From contig JAEUHH010000088.1 of assembly GCA_016795505.1 (NCBI GenBank), forward strand, positions 1 to 64,000: a DNA stretch of 64,000 nt, written 5' to 3'. The DNA is from Verrucomicrobiales bacterium (GTDB taxonomy: Bacteria > Verrucomicrobiota > Verrucomicrobiia > Verrucomicrobiales > DEV007). The notes beneath the pieces were generated by a model. That model made no database searches, was not told where the DNA came from, and worked only from the letters and a program-made list of their open reading frames with translations. Of the stretch, positions 14,480 through 22,909 are shown in pieces. Position 1 is the first letter of the stretch, and each line of letters starts with the position of its first letter. Made by a program: the position numbers and the translations under genes.

Positions 14480-15324
14480 CCCGGAACAATCCCAATATCC
14501 TGGAAATGCTTTACGCTCCGGATGACTGCGTCAGATACCGGCATCCACTGATGGACCGCATCCGGCCGGAGATGGTGCTTTCCAAGCTGTGTCGCGACAC
14601 GTTCGCCGGCTACGCGCTGTCACAAGTCCACCGGGCACGCGGCCTGAACAAAAAGATCGTGAATCCGCTCGACGGCCCGCGTCGGTCGGTGCTCGATTTC
14701 TGCCACGTGGTATCGGGCCAGGGCTCCATGCCGCTCGCCGAGTGGCTGGCGGAGCGCGGAAGCCGGCAGGAGGACTGCGGGCTGGTGAAGATCCCCCACA
14801 TGCGCGACGTCTACGGCATCTACCTCGACGATGCGCACGGATCGCTGGGCTACCGGGGCGTGATACGCGAGGACGACTCGACGGAGCTGAACCTGAGCAG
14901 CATACCCAAGGGAGAGCAGCCGGCCGGCTGGATGAACTTCAACAAGGACGGCTACAAGCGCCACTGCCGCGAGTATCGCGAATACCACGAGTGGCTGGCC
15001 CTGCGCAATGAGGCGCGCTATGCGACGAACATCGCCCACGGGCGCAACTACGACTCGAAGAACCTGATGCACACGTTCCGCCTGCTCGACATGGCCGGGG
15101 AGATCGCCGCCGAGGGTCGTATCACCGTGCGACGACCAAACCGCGACTGGCTGATGCGCGTCCGGGGTGGCGAGTTCGCCTATGACGACCTGATCGCCCT
15201 GGCGGAAGAGAGGATCGCCCACATCGACGCCCTTTTCGCCGCCTCGTCGCTGCCCGAGCGCCCGGATCGTGCGGCGCTGGAGACAGCGCTGGTCGAGATC
15301 CGCGAATCGTGGTATCTGAGGTGA
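14248..15324 (+). CDS. RlaP-like nucleotidyltransferase
   Basis: A 358-residue member of the pol-beta nucleotidyltransferase superfamily. The signature is near the N-terminus: TGSRAYGTETPESDTDLRGVF, holding the GS motif and the metal-binding Asp pair. The remaining alpha-helical part fits the RlaP/DUF2204 group, described by others as associated with RNA repair. Start at 14248 gives the compact N-terminus MPHPIDLTTARSPE; an ATG at 14215 in the same frame is possible. The calcineurin-type phosphoesterase begins 6 bp after its stop, so the two are almost certainly co-translated. Substrate is inference; an RNA end is plausible. Confidence 0.75.
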   Translation: MPHPIDLTTARSPECLLFECITGSRAYGTETPESDTDLRGVFIAPRRAFFGLDTPEQVSDAAQDETYYEIGRFVDLLTRNNPNILEMLYAPDDCVRYRHPLMDRIRPEMVLSKLCRDTFAGYALSQVHRARGLNKKIVNPLDGPRRSVLDFCHVVSGQGSMPLAEWLAERGSRQEDCGLVKIPHMRDVYGIYLDDAHGSLGYRGVIREDDSTELNLSSIPKGEQPAGWMNFNKDGYKRHCREYREYHEWLALRNEARYATNIAHGRNYDSKNLMHTFRLLDMAGEIAAEGRITVRRPNRDWLMRVRGGEFAYDDLIALAEERIAHIDALFAASSLPERPDRAALETALVEIRESWYLR

Positions 15325-15330
15325 TCCGTC

Positions 15331-16041
15331 ATGAAAATCCTCGTCGTTCCCGATGTCCACAATCACACCGCCGAAGTCGAGCGGCAGATCGCCCGCTACC
15401 CGGCGGACCGGGTCATTTTTCTGGGCGATTACTTCGACAGCTTCGGCGACACACCCCAGATGGCGGCCCAGACCGCTGCCTGGCTGAAGGAATCGCTGGC
15501 CCGACCGGAGCGTCTCCACCTGTATGGCAACCACGACCTCTGGTATCGCTTTCCCCGGCATCCCCAGATCTCCTGGATCGGCTCGGGTTTCACCCCGGCG
15601 AAGTCGCGGGAGATCTCGGCCATCCTGACGCCGGATGACTGGGCCAAAATGAAGCTGGTCGAATTCGTCGGCGACATCGCGCTGTGCCACGCGGGCATTG
15701 GAGAGGAGGTCTTCGGCCACCCGATCAACGGGGTGAGTCGCGAGCGGGTGGAAACCCTGTGCGCAGAGGCGATGCGGGACGCGGAGGCGATGGTGGATCA
15801 CCCTGTCTTCGATGAATCGGGCATCGTCTGGCTGCGCTGGTGGCACCTGGAGCCGCTGGCGGCCTTTTCCCAGTTCGTCGGGCACACGCCGAGCCGGGAG
15901 TTGCGGATCGAGAGCGCCCACGGGCGCCACAATGTCTGCCTGGACACCATGGGGCGCTATCTGGGGCTGATCGAGGACGGCCGGATGGCCGTGATCGACG
16001 ATGAAGCCGGCCGGGTGACGTGGTGGCAGGACCCGTCGTAG
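15331..16041 (+). CDS. Calcineurin-like metallophosphoesterase
   Basis: A 236-residue two-metal phosphoesterase with the complete motif set: DVH near residue 9, GDYFD near 32, GNHDLW near 67, CHAG near 116 and GHTP near 180. The fold can hydrolyse phosphomonoesters, phosphodiesters or 2',3'-cyclic phosphates. Close coupling to the RlaP-like gene suggests that the two act on the same substrate, perhaps trimming and extending RNA ends; that is inference from neighbourhood. No kinase or RNA ligase gene is seen next to them in this window. Confidence 0.85.
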   Translation: MKILVVPDVHNHTAEVERQIARYPADRVIFLGDYFDSFGDTPQMAAQTAAWLKESLARPERLHLYGNHDLWYRFPRHPQISWIGSGFTPAKSREISAILTPDDWAKMKLVEFVGDIALCHAGIGEEVFGHPINGVSRERVETLCAEAMRDAEAMVDHPVFDESGIVWLRWWHLEPLAAFSQFVGHTPSRELRIESAHGRHNVCLDTMGRYLGLIEDGRMAVIDDEAGRVTWWQDPS

Positions 16042-16048
16042 ACCGGCA

Positions 16049-16759
16049 TCAGCCGCCACCGCGCCGCTCGGTGATCTCCAGAGCCTGGCGCAGCTTCACG
16101 ATGCGGCCGGAGGGCAGCACGCCCTGCCACTGGGTGCCGGGGTAGACGATGCAGTCGCGACCGAGCAGGGAGCCGGGGCTGAGCACGCTGTTGCAGCCGA
16201 CTTCGGTGCGGTCGCCGACGATGGCGCCGAATTTCCTCAACCCGGTGTCGATGGGATCGGTCTCGCCGGGCAGGCGAAGCCGGACATTCCGCCGGTCGAG
16301 CCTTACGTTCGAGCAGATCGTGCCGGCACCGAGGTGTGCCCGGTAGCCGAGGATGGAGTCGCCGACATAGTTGAAATGCGGCACTTCGCAGCGGTCGAAC
16401 AAAACGGCGTTTTTGAATTCACAGGAATTTCCCAGCACACAGTCCCGGCCCGCGATGACCTGCTGCCGAAGATAAGCCCCGCTGCGCACCACCGTGCCGG
16501 CGCCGATCCATGCCGGCCCCTGGATCACCACCTGGGCCTCGACCACCGCGCCGGGGGCGATCCAGACCCGGTCGCCGACGACAGCGCGCTCATGCACCTG
16601 CCCCTGAATCAGCGGACCGGCAGACGCGGCGGCATCAAGAAGACCATCGAGGTAAGTCGCGATGCGGGACAGGGCGGCCCAGGCCGGCTCATCGGGATCG
16701 AACAGGGCGGCGTGCTCTGTCTGGCTCAGATCGAGGTAGTCGCGCGTGGCAGTGCTCAT
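16049..16759 (-). CDS. Left-handed beta-helix sugar-nucleotide transferase-like protein
   Basis: A 236-residue protein whose central part (about 50-215) consists of hexapeptide-like repeats (VVGDRVWIAPGAVVEAQVVI, IGAGTVVRSGAYLR) forming a left-handed beta-helix. It resembles the C-terminal acyltransferase half of GlmU or glucose-1-phosphate thymidylyltransferase-like proteins, including NAVLFDRCEVPHFNYVGDS and LGAGTICSNVRLD, but the N-terminal pyrophosphorylase domain is missing. A stand-alone acyltransferase or a regulatory subunit are both possible. It lies just downstream of frr on the same strand. Confidence 0.75.
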   Translation of the reverse strand: MSTATRDYLDLSQTEHAALFDPDEPAWAALSRIATYLDGLLDAAASAGPLIQGQVHERAVVGDRVWIAPGAVVEAQVVIQGPAWIGAGTVVRSGAYLRQQVIAGRDCVLGNSCEFKNAVLFDRCEVPHFNYVGDSILGYRAHLGAGTICSNVRLDRRNVRLRLPGETDPIDTGLRKFGAIVGDRTEVGCNSVLSPGSLLGRDCIVYPGTQWQGVLPSGRIVKLRQALEITERRGGG

Positions 16760-16770
16760 GCGCGGCCGGC

Positions 16771-17337
16771 TTACACCGTCATGATTTCCTTTTCCTTGTG
16801 GACGAGATGCTGGTCGATCTCCTTCACGTATTTGTCCGTGAGCGTCTGGACTTCCTTTTCGAGACGATGCAGGTCGTCCTCGGTGATGGCACCGGCTTTC
16901 TGCAGGGCCTTCACCCGGTCCATGCCGTCGCGGCGGGCACCGCGCACCCGCACCCGGCCCTGCTCGGCCATGTCCTTGACCACCTTGGCCAGATCGACGC
17001 GCCGCTCGTGGGAAAGCTCCGGGATGGGAAGGCGGATGATCTTTCCGTCATCGGTGGGATTGATGCCCAGCCGTGACTCGCGCAGGGCGCGCAGGATGTC
17101 CTGCTTGGTGCCGGCATCGTAGGGCTGCACGGTGAGCAGGCGGGGCTCCGGCGTGGCGATCAGGGCCAGTTCGCGCAGCTTCATGTGCGAGCCGTAGCTG
17201 ATGACGTTCACGTCGATGCCCTCGACGAGCGAGGGACTGGCTTTGCCGGTGCGCACGGTGGACATTTCGTGGAGCACGTAGTCGACGGACTTTTGCATCG
17301 CCTCCTCGGTCTCCAGCATTACTTCATCGGGGTCCAT
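16771..17337 (-). CDS. frr: Ribosome recycling factor
   Basis: A 188-residue protein with the RRF signature throughout: the N-terminal VDYVLHEMSTVRTGKASPSLVEGI, the middle LTVQPYDAGT, and a C-terminal helical bundle ending in HLVHKEKEIMTV. It splits post-termination ribosomes together with EF-G. Length matches the family (~185). It follows pyrH by 52 bp, the usual bacterial order pyrH-frr, though rpsB and tsf are not upstream here. Confidence 0.97.
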   Translation of the reverse strand: MDPDEVMLETEEAMQKSVDYVLHEMSTVRTGKASPSLVEGIDVNVISYGSHMKLRELALIATPEPRLLTVQPYDAGTKQDILRALRESRLGINPTDDGKIIRLPIPELSHERRVDLAKVVKDMAEQGRVRVRGARRDGMDRVKALQKAGAITEDDLHRLEKEVQTLTDKYVKEIDQHLVHKEKEIMTV

Positions 17338-17389
17338 GACAGTCGGGGATCTGGGGGTGGTATTGATTGGGGAGAGTGAAATCGATCCA

Positions 17390-18130
17390 TCAGGCAGCGG
17401 CCTCGCCGGGCAGCTTCGCCGAAACCACGGTGCCGATCGGCTCGCCAGCGAGCACCCGGCCGATGTTCTCCGGCTCGGTCATGTCGAACACGATGATCGG
17501 CTTGTTGTTGTCGCGGCACAGGCTGAAGGCGGTGGCGTCCATCACGTTCAGCCCGAGCGTGAGTGCATCGGTGAAGGTGAGGTGGTCGAAACGCCGGGCA
17601 TCCGGATACTTCTTCGGATCCTTGTCGTAAACGCCGTCCACCTTGGTGGCTTTCAGGATCACATCGGCCGCCACCTCACTGGCCCGCAGAGCGGCGGTGG
17701 TGTCGGTGGAAAAGAAGGGGTTGCCCGTGCCGGCGGCGAAGATGACCACCCGCCCCAGCTCGAGATGGCGCATGGCGACGCGGCGGATGAAGGGCTCCGC
17801 GACGTTTTTCATTTCGATGGCCGACTGGACCCGTGTCGGCACGTCGATGGCCTCCAGCATGCTCTGGAGGGCGAGGCTGTTCATCACCGTGGCCAGCATG
17901 CCCATGTAGTCGGCCGTGGCCCGCTCCATGCCGCGGCCCGCGGCGGCGGCACCGCGCCAGAAATTGCCGCCTCCCACGACCAGGGCGATCTCCAGACCGC
18001 TTTCGTGGGCCTGTTTGATCTGTCCCGCGATGGCTTCGACGATCTCCGGGGAGATGTTGTCGTGGCTGCCGGGGGCGCGGAGGACTTCACCACTCAGTTT
18101 CAGGACGACTCGCTTGAATTTTCTGGGCAT
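17390..18130 (-). CDS. pyrH: UMP kinase
   Basis: A 246-residue amino-acid-kinase-fold enzyme that phosphorylates UMP to UDP in pyrimidine synthesis. Visible features are [12 protein letters not shown] at the start (phosphate loop), [10 protein letters not shown] (nucleotide site), [10 protein letters not shown] and [15 protein letters not shown], all typical of bacterial PyrH. Length is normal (~240). It sits upstream of frr in a short operon. Confidence 0.97.
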   Translation of the reverse strand: MPRKFKRVVLKLSGEVLRAPGSHDNISPEIVEAIAGQIKQAHESGLEIALVVGGGNFWRGAAAAGRGMERATADYMGMLATVMNSLALQSMLEAIDVPTRVQSAIEMKNVAEPFIRRVAMRHLELGRVVIFAAGTGNPFFSTDTTAALRASEVAADVILKATKVDGVYDKDPKKYPDARRFDHLTFTDALTLGLNVMDATAFSLCRDNNKPIIVFDMTEPENIGRVLAGEPIGTVVSAKLPGEAAA

Positions 18131-18289
18131 AAAAAGAGGGACAGCACTGGATCAGCCAACGAAACAACAGGTCCCCGCGCTTTCAAAGCGGAAACTGGCC
18201 GGCATCGGGAGATTTGTGAACCGCACGGACTCAGCCAATCGCGCGGGTTCCGGCCAGCCCCCAGAGCCGGGGCGACGGACCACTCGACC

Positions 18290-18757
18290 TCACACCCGCG
18301 CCGGTTTCAGGGCCAGAATGTCGAGGATTTCCGCCACATCGGCCGCCTCGCTGAGTTGGTTGCGCACCTCGCCGCTATTCAGGATCTTGGCGATGGCGGC
18401 CAGCGTGCGCAGGTGCAGGGTGTATTGCGCCCGCGGCACGAGGAAGAGCACGATGTAGTGCACCGGGGCGTTGTCCAGCGAGCCGAACTCGATGCCCGCC
18501 AGCGAACGACCGAAAATGGCGGTCACCTCCGCGATATCGTCAGAAAACGCGTGCGGGATGGCAATTCCCCCGCCGATTCCCGTGCTGCGCTGCTCCTCCC
18601 GCTGCCGGAGGGCTTCCAGAATGGAATCGCGACCGCCGGCGGGATAGGCGCCCACCTCGATGAGGCGATCGATCAATTCCACGATGGCGGGCCAGTGTTC
18701 CACCGCCTGCATGGCGGGGAGAACCCGGTCGGACGTAAGTAAGCTGGCCAGTGTCAT
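18290..18757 (-). CDS. PTS EIIA (type 2) domain protein
   Basis: A 155-residue stand-alone EIIA of the fructose/PtsN type. The active-site histidine lies in GGGIAIPHAF, and SLDNAPVHYIVLFLVP fits the next conserved strand. Single-domain EIIA proteins of this kind often act in regulation rather than in sugar uptake. I start at MTLASLLTSD (18757); the open frame extends 40 codons further upstream but is Arg-rich and unlike the family. No EIIB or EIIC partner is nearby. Confidence 0.82.
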   Translation of the reverse strand: MTLASLLTSDRVLPAMQAVEHWPAIVELIDRLIEVGAYPAGGRDSILEALRQREEQRSTGIGGGIAIPHAFSDDIAEVTAIFGRSLAGIEFGSLDNAPVHYIVLFLVPRAQYTLHLRTLAAIAKILNSGEVRNQLSEAADVAEILDILALKPARV

Positions 18758-18930
18758 AGGCGCGACAAAGCGTAAAGTCGTCAAACACGGGGGTGCGCGA
18801 TGATAGGCGCTCCCCCATCCCTTGCAACCGCGTTTTTCCGGCCTCCTCCTATCCCGCAGCCGGCGCTTTGGGCGCATCGGCGGCCCGTTCCTTTTGACTT
18901 TTCCCGCCGGGACGCTCCATTGACGGCATC

Positions 18931-19443
18931 GTGAGCGTCCCCACCCAACATGTCCTGTTTGTCTGCACCGGCAATGTCTGCCGGAGCCCGATGGCGGAGG
19001 GGCTTTTTCGTGCCCTCGTGGCCGATGTCAAAACGCCGCGCATCGAGGTGAGTTCGGCCGGCGTGGGAGCCTTCGACGGCCAGTCGCCCAGCCGTCACTC
19101 CGTCACTGCCATGCGCGAGGAGGGGCTCGACATCTCCGGGCTGCGCAGCCAGTCGCTCACCCCCGATCTGGTGCGTGAGGCCACCCACATTTTCGCCATG
19201 GCCGACTCTCACCGGCGCGCCATTCAGGCCCTCTTCCCCGAGGCGACGGAGAAAACGTTCGTCCTCCGCGAGTTCATCGTCGACGATGAATTCGACCTCG
19301 ACGTGCCCGATCCCATCGGCATGGACCTCGACGCCTACCTGCGGACGCGGAACCTGATCAAGGAGGCGATGCCGAGCGTATTGGATTTTGTGCTCGCCCA
19401 TCCGGGGAACCACCAGTTGCCCGACGCCGATTTCGAATCATGA
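18931..19443 (+). CDS. Low-molecular-weight protein phosphatase
   Basis: A 170-residue LMW-PTP. The catalytic P-loop CTGNVCRSP sits near residue 12 and the general-acid region is VPDPIGMD near 128. Members remove phosphate from tyrosine or, in some bacteria, from arginine residues. The start is a GTG at 18931, chosen because the P-loop must be close to the N-terminus. Its stop overlaps the next start by 4 bp (ATGA), so it is translationally coupled to the rpiB-glyA fusion. Confidence 0.92.
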   Translation: MSVPTQHVLFVCTGNVCRSPMAEGLFRALVADVKTPRIEVSSAGVGAFDGQSPSRHSVTAMREEGLDISGLRSQSLTPDLVREATHIFAMADSHRRAIQALFPEATEKTFVLREFIVDDEFDLDVPDPIGMDLDAYLRTRNLIKEAMPSVLDFVLAHPGNHQLPDADFES

Positions 19444-21191
19444 CCACCACCCCTGCTGCTGCCACGGCCGCTCCGGCCACCACTCCCGTCACTGCCCAGT
19501 CCGTCATCATCGGCGCCGACCATGGCGGCTTTGCCCTCAAACAAGCCCTCGTCGCCCACCTCAAAGGCCGCGGCATCCCCGTCGAAGACATCGGCACCCA
19601 CGCGCCTGACTCGGTCGACTACCCCGACTACGCTCATCGCGTCGCCGGCGCCGTGGCGGCCGGACGCTTCCCCTACGGCATCCTCTGCTGCACGAGCGGG
19701 ATCGGCATGAGCATCGCCGCCAACCGCCACGCCGGCGTGCAGGCCTCCGTCGTTTATGATGTCGATGACGCCATCCAGACCCGCCAGCACAACGACAGCA
19801 ACGTCCTCTGCCTGAGCGGCAAGAAGACAGGCACCGACACCGCCATCGCCATCGTCGATGCCTGGCTGGCGACGGATTTCGAAGGCGGTCGCCACGAGCG
19901 CCGGGTGAAAAAGGCCAACGACACCCATGCCTGCGCCACCGGCATCGACCACGTCGGCCCCCAGCTCATCGCCACCGATCCCGAGATCGCCCGCGCCATC
20001 GCCGCCGAGGAAGAGCGCCAAGCCGGCAACATCGAGCTGATCGCCTCCGAGAACTTCGCCAGCCGCGCCATCCAGCAGGCCCAGGGCAGTTGCCTGACCA
20101 ACAAGTATGCCGAAGGCTACCCCGGCAAGCGCTGGTACGGCGGCTGCGAAAACGTCGACCAGGTCGAGCAGCTCGCCATCGACCGCGCCTGCCAGCTTTT
20201 CGGAGCCAAATTCGCCAACGTCCAGCCCCACAGCGGCTCTCAGGCGAATGCCGCCGTCTATTTTTCCGTCCTCGAGCCCGGCGACAAGATCCTGACCATG
20301 GATCTCAGCCACGGCGGTCACCTCACCCACGGTCATCCGGCGAATTTCTCCGGCAAATTCTACGAAGTCCGTCACTACGGCGTCTCCGAGGATGCCGGCG
20401 TCATCGACTACGACCAACTCGCCGCCGCCGCCCTCGAATTTCAGCCGAAGATGATTACCGCCGGCGCCTCGGCCTACTCGCGCATCATCGATTTTGCCCG
20501 GATGCGCCAGATCGCCGACTCCGTGGGCGCGTGGCTGTTCGTCGACATGGCCCACATCGCCGGACTCGTCGCCGCGGGCGTCCATCCCTCCCCGGTGCCT
20601 CATGCCCACTTTGTCACCACCACCACCCACAAGAGTCTGCGCGGCCCCCGGGGCGGCCTCATCCTCACCAACGACGAGGAACTGGCGAAAAAGATCAATG
20701 CCACCGTCTTCCCCGGCGTGCAGGGCGGCCCGCTGATGCACGTCATCGCCGCCAAGGCCGTGTGTTTCCACGAGGCGCTCCAGCCCGGCTACCGCGAGTA
20801 TCAGGATCAGATCGTGAAAAACGCTCGCGCCCTCTCCGGCCGTCTCACCGAGTTGGGCTACCGCATTCTGTCCGGCGGCACGGACAACCACGTCTTCATG
20901 GTCGATGTCCGGCCCCAGGGCCTCAATGGCAAGCTCGTCCAGGAAACCCTCGACGAAGCCGGGATCACGGTGAACAAAAATTCCATCCCCTACGACACCG
21001 AGAGCCCGTTCAAGGGCGGCGGCATCCGCATCGGCACCCCGGCCGCGACCACTCGCGGCATGAAGGAGGACGACATGCGGCTCGTGGCCGACCTCATCCA
21101 CGAAGCCATCACCCACCGCAAGGATGAGTCCAGGCTCCACGCCATCCGCGACCGGGTCCGCGAGCTGAATGCCCGCTTCCCGCTGCCGTAA
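19440..21191 (+). CDS. Fused ribose-5-phosphate isomerase B and serine hydroxymethyltransferase
   Basis: A 583-residue two-domain protein. After a Thr/Ala-rich leader, residues ~20-160 are RpiB ([11 protein letters not shown], the active-site loop [18 protein letters not shown] and QHNDSNVL), which interconverts ribose-5-P and ribulose-5-P. Residues ~170-583 are GlyA ([27 protein letters not shown], and the PLP lysine K398 in [14 protein letters not shown]), which converts serine and THF to glycine and methylene-THF. Both domains look complete and the frame between them is uninterrupted. The fusion would couple pentose-phosphate and one-carbon metabolism, both feeding purine synthesis. Confidence 0.93.
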   Translation: MTTTPAAATAAPATTPVTAQSVIIGADHGGFALKQALVAHLKGRGIPVEDIGTHAPDSVDYPDYAHRVAGAVAAGRFPYGILCCTSGIGMSIAANRHAGVQASVVYDVDDAIQTRQHNDSNVLCLSGKKTGTDTAIAIVDAWLATDFEGGRHERRVKKANDTHACATGIDHVGPQLIATDPEIARAIAAEEERQAGNIELIASENFASRAIQQAQGSCLTNKYAEGYPGKRWYGGCENVDQVEQLAIDRACQLFGAKFANVQPHSGSQANAAVYFSVLEPGDKILTMDLSHGGHLTHGHPANFSGKFYEVRHYGVSEDAGVIDYDQLAAAALEFQPKMITAGASAYSRIIDFARMRQIADSVGAWLFVDMAHIAGLVAAGVHPSPVPHAHFVTTTTHKSLRGPRGGLILTNDEELAKKINATVFPGVQGGPLMHVIAAKAVCFHEALQPGYREYQDQIVKNARALSGRLTELGYRILSGGTDNHVFMVDVRPQGLNGKLVQETLDEAGITVNKNSIPYDTESPFKGGGIRIGTPAATTRGMKEDDMRLVADLIHEAITHRKDESRLHAIRDRVRELNARFPLP

Positions 21192-21197
21192 GCAGGC

Positions 21198-22160
21198 TCA
21201 GCCCATTCGCAAACCGCCAGTCATCGACTGGCCGCGCAGGAAATCGGCCACCGGCAGCCGCTTGCGGCCCTCCAGTTGCACGTCGCCGCGGATCTCCAGC
21301 GCGGCTCCATCGCCGCAGCGGACCAGCAGGGTGTCCTTCCGATCAGACAGGGTTGCCTCTCCGATGAGACCCTGTTGCATCGGAAACACCGCCACCGCCA
21401 CGGGCGGGAAAATTTTCAGTTTCACCGGTCCCCGGTCGGTCGGCCACAGCGCCGTGGTGCCGGGCCAGGGATCGTAGGCGCGCACCAGACGCGCGACCTC
21501 CGCGGCGGGACGTGACCAATCGATCTCGCCATCCTCGCGGCCGAGTTTCCCACAGTGGGTGACCTGCGCCTCGCTCTGGGGTTCCCGCGGCGCCGTCCCC
21601 GACGCCAGCAGGGGCAGGCCCTCGGCGACGATGCCGGGACCGAGCGCGGCGAGCTTGTCGTGCAGCGTGCCGCCGGTATCATCTGGCGAAATCGGCAGGG
21701 TATGCTTCAGGATCATGTCTCCGGCATCGAGCGCCGGCACCACATGCATCAGGGTGATGCCGCTCTCGGTGTCGCCTTCGCGGATGGCGGCCTGGATCGG
21801 CGAGGCCCCGCGATGCCGCGGCAACAGCGAGGCATGGAGGTTGACACAGGCGATCCGGGGCGTCGCGATGACGGTGCGGGGCAGGATCTGGCCGTAGGCC
21901 ATGACGATGGCCACATCGGGCTCCAGCGCGCGTAACTCCGCGACGGCGGCGGGATTTTTCCGGAACGTCTCGGGCTGAAAAACGGGGATGCCGGCAGCCA
22001 GAGCCAGCGTTTTCACCTCCGGCGGTGTCAGCACCTGGTCGCGACCCACCGGCTTGTCCGGCTGGGTCCACACGCCGACGAGCGGGTGATCTTTCTGGCC
22101 AATCAGCCACCGCAATGTGGGGAGGGCTATCTCCCCGGTGCCCATGAAGACGAGACGCAT
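21198..22160 (-). CDS. fmt: Methionyl-tRNA formyltransferase
   Basis: A 320-residue enzyme that formylates initiator Met-tRNA. Signatures include MRLVFMGTGEIALPTL at the start, the formyl-donor site around NLHASLLPRHRGASPIQAAI and the C-terminal tRNA-binding OB-like domain. Within that C-terminal domain (DNA 21339-21383) a palindromic repeat of the ACCCTGTT family is translated as part of VAVFPMQQGLIGEATLSD. The reading frame is intact through it. The gene follows the adenylate-kinase-like gene by 5 bp, so they form an operon. Confidence 0.95.
   Translation of the reverse strand: MRLVFMGTGEIALPTLRWLIGQKDHPLVGVWTQPDKPVGRDQVLTPPEVKTLALAAGIPVFQPETFRKNPAAVAELRALEPDVAIVMAYGQILPRTVIATPRIACVNLHASLLPRHRGASPIQAAIREGDTESGITLMHVVPALDAGDMILKHTLPISPDDTGGTLHDKLAALGPGIVAEGLPLLASGTAPREPQSEAQVTHCGKLGREDGEIDWSRPAAEVARLVRAYDPWPGTTALWPTDRGPVKLKIFPPVAVAVFPMQQGLIGEATLSDRKDTLLVRCGDGAALEIRGDVQLEGRKRLPVADFLRGQSMTGGLRMG
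21339..21383. repeat. Dispersed ACCCTGTT palindromic repeat inside fmt
   Basis: CCGATC-AG-ACAGGGT and, inverted, CCGATGAG-ACCCTGTT-GCATCGG face each other around a short spacer. The element keeps the fmt frame open and lies in the C-terminal domain. Confidence 0.75.
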
Positions 22161-22165
22161 GGCGG

Positions 22166-22795
22166 TCAGTGGGCGGCGGGGCTGGGAATCCAGTCGGGAT
22201 TGGCCAGGACGACACGGAGGATGTCGGCGAGCACCTTCACCGGTGGCTGGTCGGCATCGATCGTGGTGCGCATCCCGGCCGGGTAGTATTCGAGCAGCTC
22301 CTTCGTCTCCTCCTCGTAGGTGCGGATGCGGTGACGGATCACCTCCTCGCTGGCGTCGTCGAGGCGGCCGGATTTCAGGGCCCGCTTCCGCAGCCGGGTG
22401 ATGAGCTGCTCGCGGTTGGGACAGGAGAGGTGGAAAAGATGAAGCACCTCGAGGTGTTCGGTCATCAGGGCGGCTTGGCTGGGATTCCGTGGCACCCCGT
22501 CGAGCACGAGGATGTCGATGTCTGGCTTGAAGTCGTGCAGGTCGGCGCGGGCGTCGAGCTGGGTGCGGAAGAAGCGGACCGTCAGCTCATCCGGGACGAG
22601 CTGACCGGCGCTGGAGTAGCGGACGAACTCCTGCCCGATCTCCGTGCGCGTGTCGAGCGAGCGAAAGGCATCGCCCATGGAGAAATGATAGAAGCGCGGA
22701 ATTTCGCCCAGGATGGCACCCTGGGTACCTTTCCCGCTGCCGGGCGCGCCGGTGAGGATGAAAGAACGATAGCGTTCGGGACGTTTCTGGCTCAT
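22166..22795 (-). CDS. Adenylate kinase-like nucleoside monophosphate kinase
   Basis: A 209-residue P-loop kinase. Walker A is LTGAPGSGKGTQ near residue 15, and the order of motifs follows adenylate kinase: FYHFSMGDAFR, DILVLDGVPRNPSQAAL, RLRKRALKSGRLDDASEEVIRHRIRTYEEET. The lid is short and lacks the four-Cys zinc site. Sequence departs enough from standard Adk (for example DGVPRN for DGFPR) that it may be a paralogue rather than the essential enzyme. Start at 22795 (MSQKRPERYRSF) puts the P-loop in its usual place. Confidence 0.85.
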   Translation of the reverse strand: MSQKRPERYRSFILTGAPGSGKGTQGAILGEIPRFYHFSMGDAFRSLDTRTEIGQEFVRYSSAGQLVPDELTVRFFRTQLDARADLHDFKPDIDILVLDGVPRNPSQAALMTEHLEVLHLFHLSCPNREQLITRLRKRALKSGRLDDASEEVIRHRIRTYEEETKELLEYYPAGMRTTIDADQPPVKVLADILRVVLANPDWIPSPAAH

Positions 22796-22909
22796 GCGGG
22801 TGAGGAGAGTGGGCTCTGCCGCCGGAATGGCAATTCGGCAGTCGCGCATTCTCTATTCCCGGCTAGTTTGGCCGCAACCCTTTTCGTCACCGTTCCCACC
22901 GCCGCGATC

